Assembly: GCA_036898135.1 (NCBI GenBank)
Contig: CM072522.1
Coordinates: 29,925,966 to 29,989,965, forward strand
Source: Oncomelania hupensis
Lineage: Eukaryota; Mollusca; Gastropoda; Littorinimorpha; Pomatiopsidae
Direction: 5' to 3'
Length of the DNA stretch: 64,000 bases
Shown: piece after piece, positions 20,781-31,515 of the stretch
Layout of the letters: each line of letters opens with the position of its first letter
Numbering within the stretch: position 1 is the stretch's first letter
Notes under the pieces: model-generated
The model's database searches: none
Seen by the model: only the letters and a program-made list of their open reading frames with translations
Told to the model about the DNA's origin: nothing
Position numbers and translations under genes: made by a program

Positions 20781-21137
20781 TTAACTTCTAGCGTCCTATA
20801 ACGCGGTAATGCGCGCCTCGCCCGTAATCCTGAAGCGCGGTAATGCGCGTCTCGTTAGTGCACCTTTTAGTCATGAAATCACAGAAAATAGGAACTCTCC
20901 AGTGCGTTGAGAGAAGGTTTAGTCAACTTCCGGAAAGGTTCATGTGTGTTTTCGGCTATCATTTTCGCAAGTTTGATGTGGTTTTGTGTACTTTTTAACG
21001 ACTTTGTTTGAGGTTTGAGTTTGCAAAATTTTCGGCCATGATGGCAGGGGATAGCTCCGACAGTAATAGTGAGTTTGGTAACCTTATCGATCAGCTTATT
21101 GCTGAAAGAGCACAAGGACTTGGTGTAGACAACCAGA
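20781..21137 (+). mobile_element. Possible piggyBac-like 5' end with a first exon (family P5)
   Basis: It starts TTAACTTCTAGCGTCC with repeated GCGGTAATGCGCG blocks, then an ATG at 21038 opens 33 codons (MMAGDSSDSNSEFGN, then an IDQLIAERAQ stretch) and ends CCAGA|GTGAGT, a good splice donor. An acidic N terminus next to TTAA-type ends suggests the first exon of a DNA transposon. No downstream transposase was found, so it is a fragment. It could instead be an unrelated host exon on the plus strand. Confidence 0.4.
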
Positions 21138-21632
21138 GTGAGTTTTTTTGTCTGTGTTGACTGTCTGTGCACACATTCACATGCAATCCACACTGTCTTG
21201 TTGTTTTATTAACATAGTCCATAAAATACTTGTAATTATGAATTAATTACAAGATTCCAACAGGTAAAAATAGTACTAAAGTCAAAATGGTTCTTTGGGT
21301 ACATAGAATAACCATTTTGTAAACATATCCTAAAATATGAAGTCAAAGTGACAATAAATAAATTTTTTGCTTTTTCAAATTCATAACCCAATTTATTGCA
21401 ATAAACTTGAAATCCTTACAGGATATAGGCACAAATGTACAGAAAACCTTATAGGTCACCAAGAGTTAAAGGCAGAAGAAAATCTGAGATGGAAGTCACT
21501 GTTTAAGAGAATACCCAAAGGAAGTCATAGAGTGTGAGTGGAGACAATACCTACTCCACATGACCACTCCAGATTGTAGGAGCATATACCCCTACTACCA
21601 AACAAGCAGAAAGGGAAAGCCACTGTATGTAC

Positions 21633-21721
21633 CTGCATCATTGGTCGTAGGAACCACTGCTGGGTTGTGGTGGTGGGCGATGAGCTGACCAAGCGGAACA
21701 TCTGTCCTGGCACCACGTTGC
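21633..21721 (-). CDS. Zinc-finger gene exon 3
   Basis: The exon encodes GNVVPGQMFRLVSSS followed by a Thr run and QQWFLRPMMQ. The donor is TGCAG|GTACAT (gt at 21632-21631), phase 0. Two acceptors 9 nt apart fit the same phase: GGCAG before 21721 and GACAG before 21730. The longer form adds three residues (AMAG versus G at the joint). Exon 2 supplies one G, so both forms stay in frame. No known domain is visible. The exon is identified by phase continuity, strong borders and a Ser/Thr/Gln-rich coding style like its neighbours. Confidence 0.72.
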
Positions 21722-21854
21722 CTGCCATTGCTGTCAATGGTATAGTCACACATAATACAACCATTTACATAGTGCACATATCTTGCAATACAAGGCGATT
21801 CATGGCACTTTTCACACACACACACACAACACACGCAAATAGGCAATTATATAC

Positions 21855-22572
21855 TTAACCCTCTAAGCCCCACAGTAGCCTAAGCCTTATCTGCTTCTAT
21901 TTCCTATGTCAAGGCAAGTAACTCCGTCAAAATGCTACACCATGCACATACAAAAATTAATTAAAAATGCACCACCCAAAATTATGTTCCACTTATCATT
22001 ATTAATAAATCAACCACATATTTTTCTTCAAAATGAAATGTTATACATACATTTTTACAATGTTTTGCAACTGGAAAAAAAAATCTGAATGTCAACATTG
22101 CATACTGCACAACATGCAGCAATACGATCACTGACTCAAATAATAAAGCACCGATTGTTCATCGTTTTTGTTATTCAAATCCGACAGAAAAAGATCGTCA
22201 AAGTGAAAGTCCAAATCACTATCCTCTCTATCATTAACCTGTACCAAATCGGCCTCCTAAAATCCTTCAAATGGGTCATTTTCTTCATCTGACGCCATAA
22301 TTCTCCGCCTCTCAAACTTCAAACTTTAATCAAACTTTGAAAATTCACTGTGTGCGTTCTACACACTCTAAAAATGCCGTGAAAACACCGCCGGAAACAG
22401 CAGGAAGTCACAATCACGTGTGCGAGAATCGCGCACGTTTGCTATAAATAGATTTCCACATGGCAGGCTCTGATCAGACCATGTCATTACCGGCCGCTAC
22501 CGGTCGCTCTGCGAGTATGCACATAGCAAAAATATCGGTCGCTCTAGGTCGCTCCGCGTGTTAGAGGGTTAA
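21855..22572 (+). mobile_element. TTAA-bounded piggyBac-like MITE (family P1), copy B
   Basis: This is 718 bp with the same ends as copy A. On the minus strand an ATG opens MASDEENDPFEGF and then a stop; the following frame continues acidic (EADLVQVNDREDSDLDF). That style is typical of piggyBac transposase N termini, so the MITE appears to keep the 5' coding end of its autonomous parent. Confidence 0.85.
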
Positions 22573-23784
22573 TATAATAAAAGAAGCGGTCCTTTGAAGT
22601 CGGATCAGTTACTGAATAGGTACATCATGTGCCTATGTAAACCCTAGATACAGTCTAGAAAGATGTATACATCATAGTTGGTTGGTTAGTTGATCGTTTT
22701 AGTAACGTCTTTTTTTTTTCTCTCACCAAAATGATTATACAAGTATACATCATTTATATGGACTAATAATAGTCTAAAGGAGAAAAAAAAATTGTAAAAA
22801 TAAATACAAATACCAAAAAAACTTCTTGCTGCCATACTTGCGGGCGAGTGTGCATGCTTTAGATCTGTGTTGATGATTGCCTCCCTTATGTTGTCTGTAG
22901 GTTTATCCTGAATTGTTTCCCTTTGCTATCATTGATAGTAACTCTTTTTTTATCGTATTACTTGTGCAGTAAAAATGTTGTATTCCTGATGTTGCATTGT
23001 AAAGAATTTATTAATAACGAAGTTTGTATGTTTTTTTTTTGTTTTTTTTTTTTTTTATTATGGCATACATGCGTGACAGAGAGGTATAGAAAGGTGTGTT
23101 TGTGTGGGTAATGCAACAATGAGTGAATCTCTACAGGTAGTTTAATATAGAGTAGGGTGACCACTTGCGGCCACGAACGAACACTTTCTCATACTTCTTT
23201 TGTTTATGAACCAATCAGAATCCAAGTTTGATTTTTTTTAATCGGGAGGTCGCAGTAACGACCCTGACTTGGCCGGGGTTCTATAAATGAAACATTGTGG
23301 ACCTACTTAGCGATTTCTGCACAATTTCAGTGTACCATGATGCGGCCAGGTGCCCAAGGTGCGTCCAACAATAAGCCACAGCTGCGGCCACCATGCCTGT
23401 ATTTCTTTTTCAGCCTTAGATTTTATGACTATTCTACATATTTACGTCTATTGGCATGCAATGTGAAATCCAATAAACACAAAAAGACATGCAGCTGATA
23501 ATATTCAAGATGTGATAAAGATTGATGAAAGCACCCACATGAAATCTCAAAAAAGAAACTTTTCTTGGGTCAATACTTACAGACAGTAAAATTCATATGC
23601 AGAGCGCGTCCATAAACCGGAAATCACGACAAAAAGGCTAAGGTAGACTCAAGGGAAGCAATTGTGATTCCTCAAAGCTTTAAAGCTAATAGAATAGGAG
23701 TTATTAGAATTGGCCGCACCTCGGTCTGGCTGAGTGAAAGTCACCGTACTCTACTGCAGTACGTGGTCAGTTTTGATTAAAAAA
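22573..23784. other. Intronic sequence, low complexity only
   Basis: No exon or assigned repeat. T-rich runs occur at 22710-22725 and 23030-23056. The rest is AT-rich unique-looking sequence. Confidence 0.4.
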
Positions 23785-23885
23785 GAAAAAAAGAGATTTC
23801 TCTTATATAGCGCACTTACAAGCTCAGAGAGCTTCTCAAAGCGCTGGCCCGTAATATCCAGCAAATACACAATAGTTTATGCGTC
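23785..23885 (-). mobile_element. SINE family S3 fragment
   Basis: The text GAGATTTCTCTTATATAGCG, then CTTACAAGCTCAGAGAGCTTC and GGCCCGTAATATCCAGCAA, matches 45460-45690. In the longer copy this is followed by a tRNA-like head on the minus strand, so this is a 3' fragment in reverse orientation. Confidence 0.7.
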
Positions 23886-24155
23886 CTTTTCTTCCCCACA
23901 GACTTAAATGTAGTCAAATAGAAACACAAATGGATGTACATAATTCGTTTGATGATTATACTGATTTGTTAAACTGAATTAAATTGAGTGCTGCTTGGTT
24001 TTAGACCTTCTGCACACTGTTCACGTTATCATTCCCAGCTGCTGACATTTTTGTGGGGTTTTTTGGTATTTTTTCCACAGCCTCTAAACTTGGCATCACC
24101 AGCAAAACTTTGACAAGCTATAACTCAAGTCAATTTGTAGTATACAGCCATAATG

Positions 24156-25019
24156 CAGGCATGCCTACCCTCAAAATGAAGTTTCCGTATTAGCTTTTTC
24201 AAATTTCAGTATTACTATTACAATTTCAGTATTTACTTTTACTACCTTATTGTTCTTGCACTCATCCTTTTTAATATTATGCGAAGAATCATAGATTGAT
24301 TTGCTGCCACAATCTTCTTTTTCTTCTTTAAAGCCTTGTAATTCTTAATATGCTGTGGGCCTTCCACCACAGGCTGGGAAGTCTCGTCTTTTGTAGGCCT
24401 CAATTATACAACATACGTATGTTGGAGACCCACGACGAAAGAAAAGACTTCAGAGCCTGTGCTTCTATGTGCCACTTGATGTCGTTCATACCACCGGCGG
24501 AGATGCCAAACTGGTTGGCATAAATCGTACTTTTGAGTCAGTGCTGCCACGAATAACGAAAGGACACTTTTCCGAATACGAGGCAATATATGTTTGCCCC
24601 TTGCGCGATTTCTTTGAAGATTCGGATTCACAGTCTGCCCCTTGTGCGATTTCTTTGAAGATTCAGATTCACAATCACTTTGCTTAGCCATTCATTTGGA
24701 CGCCATGTTTTGAATTCTGTCTCATGAGCACCGATCGTCACTGCGACTGCGCAAAAACTGTCTCGGCAAACTTCGGTGCATCTACCGGAAACTTCTATGC
24801 CATGTGTCTCTACTGCGACTGCGCATTGCGGCATTAAGCCGGGTTCGGAAAAATGTCACGCTGTGCATTACCACAGGCCAACGAGTTCGATTTTATTTTC
24901 CAATGTTGTTTTTATTTTTTCCGGACCGTGAAACAAGTATCCGTATTTTCCGTACCGCTTGCAGAAACTTTCAAATTTCCAGAAAAAATAAGGAAATTCC
25001 GTACGGGTAGGCATGCCTG
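24156..25019 (-). mobile_element. hAT-like nonautonomous element (family H1), copy 1
   Basis: The ends are CAGGCATGCCTACCC and, in reverse complement, CAGGCATGCCTACCCG. The interior on the minus strand keeps an ATG-proximal stretch AKQSDCESESSKK and YDLCQPVWHL-like text, which the other copy at 51142-53005 shows in reverse orientation. The text resembles the zinc-finger N terminus of hAT-type transposases. ATAAT flanks both sides but is offset, so the target duplication is imperfect. Confidence 0.65.
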
Positions 25020-25083
25020 ATAATACATAGACCGATATATTGGGGAAAAGGACAGAGAATGATATGGCAACATGATGACCAAC

Positions 25084-25399
25084 CTGTCTGACCAGACATC
25101 AGGGCAGGAGGCATGAGGGCCATGGACATGGCCACAGAGGGCATGGCGAACGGCGAAAGGGGCGAGGTCACCTTCTTCAGGGGTGGAGTCTCACCCACGA
25201 TCATCAGGTCAGGTGAGGCACGGCCGTTGTTGACAGGCGGGGGAGGAGGAGGAGGTGGTGGGGGAGCTGCTGCTGCAGCTGCTGCTGCAGCCGCAGCTGC
25301 GATGGCGGCCTTGTTGGCAGCGTCGGCAGCCGCACGCGCTTGCTCGATATTCTTGAGGGCTTTCTTGTACTCTTCCTTGGCCTTCCTTGCTGACTCCAC
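25084..25399 (-). CDS. Zinc-finger gene exon 2 (charged helix, polyAla-polyPro linker)
   Basis: The exon has acceptor CCTACAG at 25402-25400 and donor ACAG|GTTGGT below 25084, 316 nt, entering in phase 0 and leaving one base. It begins with a Lys/Glu/Ala-rich helix of about 35 residues (contains KAKEEYKKALKN), then a run of about a dozen alanines (GCN codons), then about ten prolines, then a Ser/Pro/Met-rich tail ending MSGQT. No folded domain is recognisable. The layout looks like a flexible regulatory region of a nuclear protein. GC content is much higher than in the flanking introns. The Ala tract is a GCAGC-type repeat, so its length may vary between individuals, and the opposite strand carries a long spurious ORF. 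Confidence 0.82.
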
Positions 25400-26336
25400 C
25401 TGTAGGAATAATAATAATAATAACAACAACAATGAAAAAAATATTAACAATAATAATATTGAAAATAAGAATGATACTGACATTTGTGGACCCTGCGATG
25501 CTAACCTAAGAACAAAGTCGGTCATTCATTCACTGATCATTTTCGAGGTCTTAAAAACATACACTATCAGTATCATCCTACAATGTTTAGTTGTGATAGT
25601 TCAAATAGGTTCACAGACATTGTCACTGAAAAGCTTTGCACAGAGACTGTTTTGTTTTGTACAGTCCTTGGTTCTTACTGATGAAGGTTTTAGTGTAATA
25701 AACCGAAAATTTTAACGCCTACTACCCAGGTGTTGTTGTTGGTTTTATTATCACACAGACAGAAGGAGGGCAGATGGACAATTTAAAAAACAAAGAAATA
25801 TATGTTTTGGACTATTTAGGACTTGTCTAGCACAGATTTACAAAAATCTTAAGTTTTATATTTTTGGGTGTGGGGTGCGGGTGTGAATATATAGTTCGCA
25901 TTGCTGCATGCATGTGAGACAATTACGACAGTAATGACATTAATAATAATAACAATAATGTAACAACAACAGCAATAATAATGGTAATAATTAATAACAA
26001 TAAGGGACACTCGCAGGGGGGTAAAATAATTAACCTAAGGTATGAGACGTATCTGGTCACCTATTTCTTCAGACAAGAGTAAAAACCGAGGCCTAGACTG
26101 GATACAACACGTGCAATCCACTGCAAGGACTGGGCAAGACTAGCCACACTAAAACTGCCACACAGTGCAATGCAGTCTGAGGTCAATGATCAACCCCTTC
26201 CTTGACTGAAACCAACAAGCCTATGCATATTTTCCATGCTAACTGCAACATACAAGGGCCCACATTTGAACGCTGGGTGAGGCAGATGCTCAAAGACACA
26301 ATGGCAGGTACAAATCACATACACCCATAGTCTAAC
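25400..26336. other. Zinc-finger gene intron 1 with AT-rich repeats and S1 fragment
   Basis: (AAT)n-like sequence lies at 25406-25465 and 25940-26010. A fragment of SINE S1 (AAACCGAGGCCTAGACTGG) lies at about 26045-26140. No other exon was found. Confidence 0.5.
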
Positions 26337-26489
26337 CTGGCTTGGAGATAGGGAGTCATCCTCGCACTCCATCAGCAGTTCCACGCCAAAACCCAGTAAG
26401 ACAGGGTTGACCACGCTGCTACCGCTGCGACGCCGCAACCCCACCGACGTCCTGGTCGGACCCCCACCCCTTCCTCGTGGCCGCCCCAT
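26337..26489 (-). CDS. Zinc-finger gene exon 1 (first coding exon, AT-hook-like N terminus)
   Basis: This exon encodes 51 codons starting at the ATG at 26489-26487. That ATG has A at -3 and G at +4, and an in-frame TGA lies 12 nt upstream, which supports it as the start. A plausible acceptor (TTCCAAAG before 26525) would add 36 nt of 5'UTR. The protein begins MGRPRGRGGG, resembling an AT-hook (GRPRGRG core), followed by an Arg/Ser-rich stretch and an acidic MECEDDS segment. The donor is CCAG|GTTAGA at 26336, phase 0. It joins exon 2 directly. The start-exon assignment is inference because no transcript is available; reading frame and donor are clear. Confidence 0.68.
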
Positions 26490-26559
26490 TGTGCTTCACG
26501 GAATCCCACACCGGCACAACCGTACCTTTGGAACAGTACAGGAAAACATCTTGAGCAGA

Positions 26560-26770
26560 TATTCTGGATGCTATAGTACATGCCTTATTCTAATATTACA
26601 GTAACAATAATTATAATAATAATAATATTAATAGCATAAATACTAACAGTAACAATAATTCTATAATTCATATTAACTATAAATTCATAAATCAAAGCAT
26701 GGCAATCCGTAACCAACATACAGGCTCACATGATACAGACACACTCCTACATGTAATGATTTATACACAA
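26560..26770 (-). repeat. R3 repeat, reverse copy
   Basis: The segment contains GGATGCTATAGTACATGCC, an (AAT)n stretch, and CCAACATACAGGCTCACATG, in the same order as other reverse R3 copies. Confidence 0.5.
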
Positions 26771-26796
26771 TAGTATCCATGAATCTTCTATTACAG

Positions 26797-27200
26797 TAAA
26801 ACCTCCGTTTTGAAACCCTCTCTTAAACGACTTCCTCCAACCGGAAAAAAATTCACCGATGCTTTGTACTATATATACGACCTCTCTTAAACGACTACCT
26901 CTAAAACGCAACTTGCGCCCTTGAAATAATTAAATGTTACGACCTAGCATCTGAAAAATTCAGATTCCAAAGCAATACTATATTTGTGCGCTTGAAGAAA
27001 ACAGTTTCGTTTACAACTTTTAACAGCAGACGATGCATTAAAACAGCTTGAATTACTCTAAGGAGCTGACAAGATTTGCCCTGAGCAGGGGCCTGTCAGA
27101 TCTTGCCATGTCTGGTGTTCAAAGTGACATATTAAGAGAGCATGCAAGGGTGGGGGGATCATGCAAACAAACAGAAATAACCACTTTCTTTAAAAAAAAA
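26797..27200 (+). mobile_element. Pogo/Tigger-like relic with transposase C terminus
   Basis: It begins TA-CAGTAAAACCTCCG, typical of pogo/Tigger termini at a TA target, and has two copies of CTCTCTTAAACGAC. At 27051-27194 the plus strand encodes NYSKELTRFALSRGL... ending KQTEITTFFKK. The QTEITTFF end fits the PCNA-binding PIP-box pattern (Q-x-x-I-x-x-F-F). Pogo transposase is known to bind PCNA through such a C-terminal motif. Most of the catalytic part is missing and the frame is broken upstream (in-frame TAA near 27039). The right terminus is not found. Confidence 0.6.
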
Positions 27201-27224
27201 AATCGAACTATTCAATGAGCAGCT

Positions 27225-28480
27225 GGCAAAACACCATTTGAAATTGACCAATACCGTCATAGGAACCTGGAATGTCAGGACCGTAACTGCGGAAGGAAAA
27301 TTATAAGAACTGGCCCACAAGTTGGACAACTATCGATTGAACGTTTTAAGTATCAGAGAACTGAGCTGGAAAAGCTAGGTAAAACAACAACTGACAATAG
27401 CCACAAGCTTTATTTCAGCGGGAGAAGATAGGCACGAACACGGCGTTGGATTCTTGGTCCACAGAGACATTCCACAGAGACATTCTAGACACTGTTATGG
27501 GTTGCCGCCCAGTATCGAGTAATCTCATTACCATCAGTCTGAGAGCAGGCCCTTTCAACATCATCATCATCCAGGCCTATGCCCCAACATCAGACTATGA
27601 CTACGGCGAAGTGGAGGATTTCTATGAATATTTACAGGCTGTCCTTGACCAAGTGCCAAAGAAGGATATAATATAGTCATAGTGCAAGGCGACTGGAATG
27701 CCAAGGTTGACCAAGATGCGCACCATCACTGGGGAGATACATGTGGATCCCACTGCAACAAAAAGACAAATGACAGGGGTCTGAGACTCTTGGACTTTGC
27801 CAGATACAACAGTCTGATGCTGGCAAACACGCTTGGTCTCCACAAAAAATCCAGACGATGGACATGGCACATTCCCGGCAGGGAGCATCGTGACCAGATA
27901 GACTACATCATGGTCAAGACACGCTTCAGATCAAGCATCAACATTGGAAGGACACGCACTTTTCTAGGAGCAGACATTGGAAGTGACCATGATCTCGTGA
28001 TGATACCCTTCCGGCTCTACTTGAAGAGAGTATAAAACACAGCAAAGTGCACCAGACTGAAGTTCGACCTGGACAAACTGCAAGACCCGGAGGTGGCAGA
28101 AATATTTTAAGCCACAATTGGAGGGAAATTTGCACCCCGCTCATTTTGGGAGCTGGTGAAGTAGATGTCAACACCATGACCATCTTCTTCAACTCACTGT
28201 GACAGCTGCGACATCTGAGATCCTTGGCAAGCACCGCCCAAAGAAGAAACCGTGGATCACACCTGAACTTTTGGATCTATGTGATAAATGAAGAGAGATC
28301 GAAAAGAAAAAGAACACCTCACAGGGAGCTGATGCCTAACGAAAAATCAACAAGACATCCAAAAAGGCATGCGCACAGCAAAGGAGAACTGAATAGAAGA
28401 TCAATGCCAGGAAATAGAGAACAGTCTGAACAAGAACAGCAAAAAGGCCAGGATTCTGGCTTATTTTTCATTCAGCAAGG
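27225..28480 (+). mobile_element. LINE family A copy 2 (5' endonuclease part, degenerate)
   Basis: Broken plus-strand frames encode an APE-type endonuclease: IGTWNVRT (about 27260), IIIIQAYAPTSDYD, QGDWNAKVDQDAHHHWG (about 27690), RRWTWHIPGREHRDQIDYI and GSDHDLVM. Downstream comes a linker with GSHLNFW...INEERSKRKR. This is the front half of a family A-like element, with stops between segments. No reverse transcriptase follows. Confidence 0.75.
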
Positions 28481-30597
28481 AGATGGTGGTAGGAATGAAA
28501 GTGTTTTTGTTCTGTGTTCTGGAGCGAGCACAACAGAATCTTTGTTTAAAAGGAAGACGTACAAATAGACAGGAGAAAGAATGGGTTGGGTCACACTGTA
28601 ATACTAACTGCCGTGCTGAGGGCTCTGTTACTGAACAGTTGTTCCAGAGGTGCCTGCTTCTTGCCAACTATCTTGCTGCACACATTGACAATGCCAGACA
28701 GAGAATTTCTGCACTTCACACTGAGTGTCCTGTACCAACAGGGGCCCAGACACCTGAGCACAAGCCTGTGCGACCGAGTATGAAGTGTGACCGAGTATGA
28801 AGGAGAATGGACCTACTTCATGCTTTTTTCACTTATCCCTTAATTTTTTTCATAGTTGACAATATTTTTGTCTAGGTCCACTGAAATCATGCACTGTCTC
28901 TCATAACAGGCAGACCAATGTGAGTTGATCCTTTTATGTGAAAGCTGTAAACAAGCTAGAGGCAGCTACTGACTTTGATTGGGTCTCTATAGTCATGTGT
29001 GCCAGTTTGAAACAATTCTGCCATTTCTGGGTCCTCATTTTAGTTTATCTGAATAATAATATAAACATATAAATTACAATACAAAAATTTGGACTGCGTG
29101 GTCTATTAAAAGCGGGACTAACTTGCCTTGTCCACAGGCTAGAATTACCAATGGTGCCTGACAGGTGTGGTATCAATCCAGCCTCTAGGCGTTGTTTCTC
29201 CTAATTTTGATTCAGAAAGCGTATCGGATTTTTTTCCTGGGTACTCCAGTTTGCTCCCCCAGCAAAATTTCAAAAACACAACTAATATTACTTGGGTTTG
29301 AGGCATGCCACAGGCTGCGACTAAACCTTCTCACAGAAAGTGGCCAAGAATTTCCCAATAAAAAGGGACAATAAAGTGTCAAAGTAAAGCAAAGTAAATA
29401 AATTTTTACATAATAAATAATAATAATAACTTTTATTATATTTTAATTTTTATAATTCTAATAACATAATAATAATTATTATTATTACAATGTATCATTA
29501 TAATAACATAATAATAACAACAAAAACAATAGGGGTGCCAAAAACTAGAACCGCTCACTCGCCCACAAGAGACAGAAGTCTGCTAAAGCACTCGCAAGCT
29601 CATTAGGAACTTTCACGCTAAATGGAAACTTAAATACATACATGTGCATCTGTATTATCTACTTGAGGACAAGACAGTGTATGATTGAAGTGTGCATGAC
29701 AAAAAGCACTGTCAGCTATGGAAAAGAAAGGAGAATGTATGAGAAAAATACTGTCCTGCAAGTGCAAGTGAGGTATTAGGTGGCATGTAAATTGTTACTC
29801 GCATTTGGCAACAGGGTGACATTTTTCCAGCACCTCAGAATGATAATTAATAATAATGATAAAGTAAATAAACAATATCAAAAATAAATTAATTAATTAA
29901 TAATAATAATAAGAAGAATTTTAAGAAAAATAATATTAATAAAAATAATATATTCTTGATTGCAAAACATCTACCTTCTCAAACTATTTTGTGCAAATAT
30001 ATATCATTTTAGAATAGCTCCAGGGACTAAACGATTGTTTTATTTTTCATTCTTAGCCTAGGTTCATAGCATAGGTTGAAGTGCAGTTGCATTTAGTTGA
30101 TTAGCCTTTAGCCCATTGTCTCTGCCTCCTTGTACATTTTTTTAATTTAAACTCCCCAAATGCCAATCCACCCCCCTGAAATTCCCTATTTTGTTTTTGA
30201 CTGTTGACAGAATAGATAAATAAAGCAGCATACACCATGTCATTGGCAGACAAAAGTAGAGGGAGATGGAGAGCATACATCATGTAGAAAATTATTTCAC
30301 GTCACACCAGCCATACTCAAACTAGGCCTACTCTGAATTCCCAACATTCGTAGTAGGCCTACAGTTTTTCATTGAGCGTCTATACTTTTGAGATGTTTCA
30401 GTGTATAGGCTAGTTCTTTCCACATCTCTTGAAACTATAACAAATAAGTTATTCATTGATGTATTTCATGGTTAAAAAAAAAAAAAAAAAAAAAAAAAGT
30501 TTCCTTGCATGCAGATAGTCTGTATGTTGAACAAGCTCGCAGAAAATGTACAGTAATGATTAGTGTTAGACTTGGAGAGGAGAAATATTAATGGGAG
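28481..30597. other. Intergenic, low-complexity and unassigned
   Basis: The stretch holds (AAT)n-rich DNA at 29405-29520 and 29840-29950 and an A tract at 30475-30498. No credible gene was seen; short open frames here have no recognisable domains. Confidence 0.5.
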
Positions 30598-31372
30598 TTT
30601 CGCGCTACCGACAACGAAGTATGCAACGAGTCCGAATCATGCCAAATTAAATTCATAGTGTTCCGATAGTGATTATTATCAATTTTAAAAGCTATTCATG
30701 CTAATATGCAGCCGAATGTAAACGGCAACAAACAAAAAACCGCACGGAAATTTGCCCCCAAATCCAACATGGCCGACCAATACAGATTCTCCGGAATTTA
30801 CAAGTAAATTACAAATGATCGGTAGATTTTCTAGTCAAAATGTATCGTGCATATGATGTATCGACTTAAAATCTACCTAAAAGCAAAAATACTTACACAA
30901 AATCTTACTGTACAATATAGTAATTTCGTTAAAATTCACAAGACACTCCAAGAACGGCAACCCCGGAGCACGCTTTCGCCTAGGTCACGTGACTAAATTT
31001 TTTCGGAAAAGAATTCTAAAACTGTATTTCTTTGATTATTTTTAATATGCTCATAATTAATAATCTTCTTACTGAATATTGCGATGAAAAATAATGGTTA
31101 ATATATTTTTGTAGGTAATGTATGTAGTATATGACATTGTGGTCTAGAGACATTTTATCACGGGGCATTTTGCCGTGGAGAGTATAAATTTTGTTGTTAT
31201 TGCTGTGAGCCCGCATGTTGCTGGGGGAATGGATGAGGGAGGTAGTTGACGGTTGCATGTTATGTCGTCTTATTAAGGCCAGATACCATTGTAGTGAAAT
31301 TGGAAAAGATCGCTGACATCGTACTAGACCTTTTGCAGTAATTTGATTTGCAGGCAATATTAGAGCACAAAA
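30598..31372. promoter_or_regulatory. Putative bidirectional promoter between the zinc-finger gene and CPT1
   Basis: This interval separates the two divergent genes. It holds an E2F-type TTTCGCGC (30598-30605), a YY1-like CCAACATGGCCG (30764-30775) and a palindromic E-box (30984-30993). No TATA box is evident near the CPT1 start. A minus-strand donor GTAAGT at 30896-30891 could end a noncoding first exon of the zinc-finger gene, and an acceptor-like TTTGATTTGCAG ends at 31352, just before the CPT1 ATG, so CPT1 may also have a spliced 5'UTR. Promoter identity is inferred from gene layout and motifs only. Confidence 0.5.
30984..30993. promoter_or_regulatory. Palindromic E-box GTCACGTGAC (CLEAR-type)
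   Basis: The ten bases equal the CLEAR consensus GTCACGTGAC bound by MiT/TFE factors, and contain CACGTG, also bound by USF and MYC-type factors. It lies 380 bp upstream of the CPT1 ATG and between two divergent genes. Function is inferred; one 10-mer can arise by chance. Confidence 0.5.
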
Positions 31373-31515
31373 ATGGCAGAAGCCCGATGTGCAGTATCGT
31401 CCGAGATTCAGAAACCTCTCCATACTCACGAATTCCAAGATGAAGTTGGAACATTGTGGCACGAATCTTACATCTTGTGGTTGCGAGCAGCGAAAAGACG
31501 ATATTACCGAATCAG
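31373..31515 (+). CDS. CPT1: CPT1 exon 1 (N-terminal regulatory segment)
   Basis: The ATG at 31373 is in good context (AAAATGG) and opens MAEARCAVSSEIQ..., then WHESYILWLRAAKRR; the MAEA start and the basic aromatic end before the first membrane segment match CPT1 proteins. The exon is 143 nt (47 codons plus two bases), ending ATCAG|GTAAGT. In the family this cytosolic N-terminal tail controls malonyl-CoA sensitivity. It is followed by a 12-kb intron, and the two spare bases plus A of exon 2 make Arg. Confidence 0.92.

Larger units (their letters stand above)
303..26525 (-). other. POGZ/ZNF280-family zinc-finger gene (span of nine exons, 3' end off window)
   Basis: Nine exons on the minus strand join in phase into one reading frame of about 469 codons: 26489-26337, 25399-25084, 21721-21633, 19370-19343, 18857-18711, 12912-12821, 7324-7154, 5896-5717 and 534-303. 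All introns have GT-AG borders. The C-terminal half (from 12912 down) matches from memory the finger block shared by vertebrate POGZ and ZNF280 proteins: an EYYYG lead-in followed by C2H2 fingers in the same order, including CxHCY, CxIC, MPYxCQxC and LCxYCL blocks. These proteins are nuclear; POGZ is a chromatin and HP1-linked factor. A POGZ-type DDE domain or a ZNF280-type end would lie left of position 1, so the two cannot be told apart. Family membership is confident; orthology and the exact isoform are not. Confidence 0.85.

Noticed and set aside
25113..25715. 200-codon plus-strand ORF with polyGly and polyAla
   Set aside because: It is the antisense of exon 2 of the zinc-finger gene, whose minus-strand frame is supported by splice phase.
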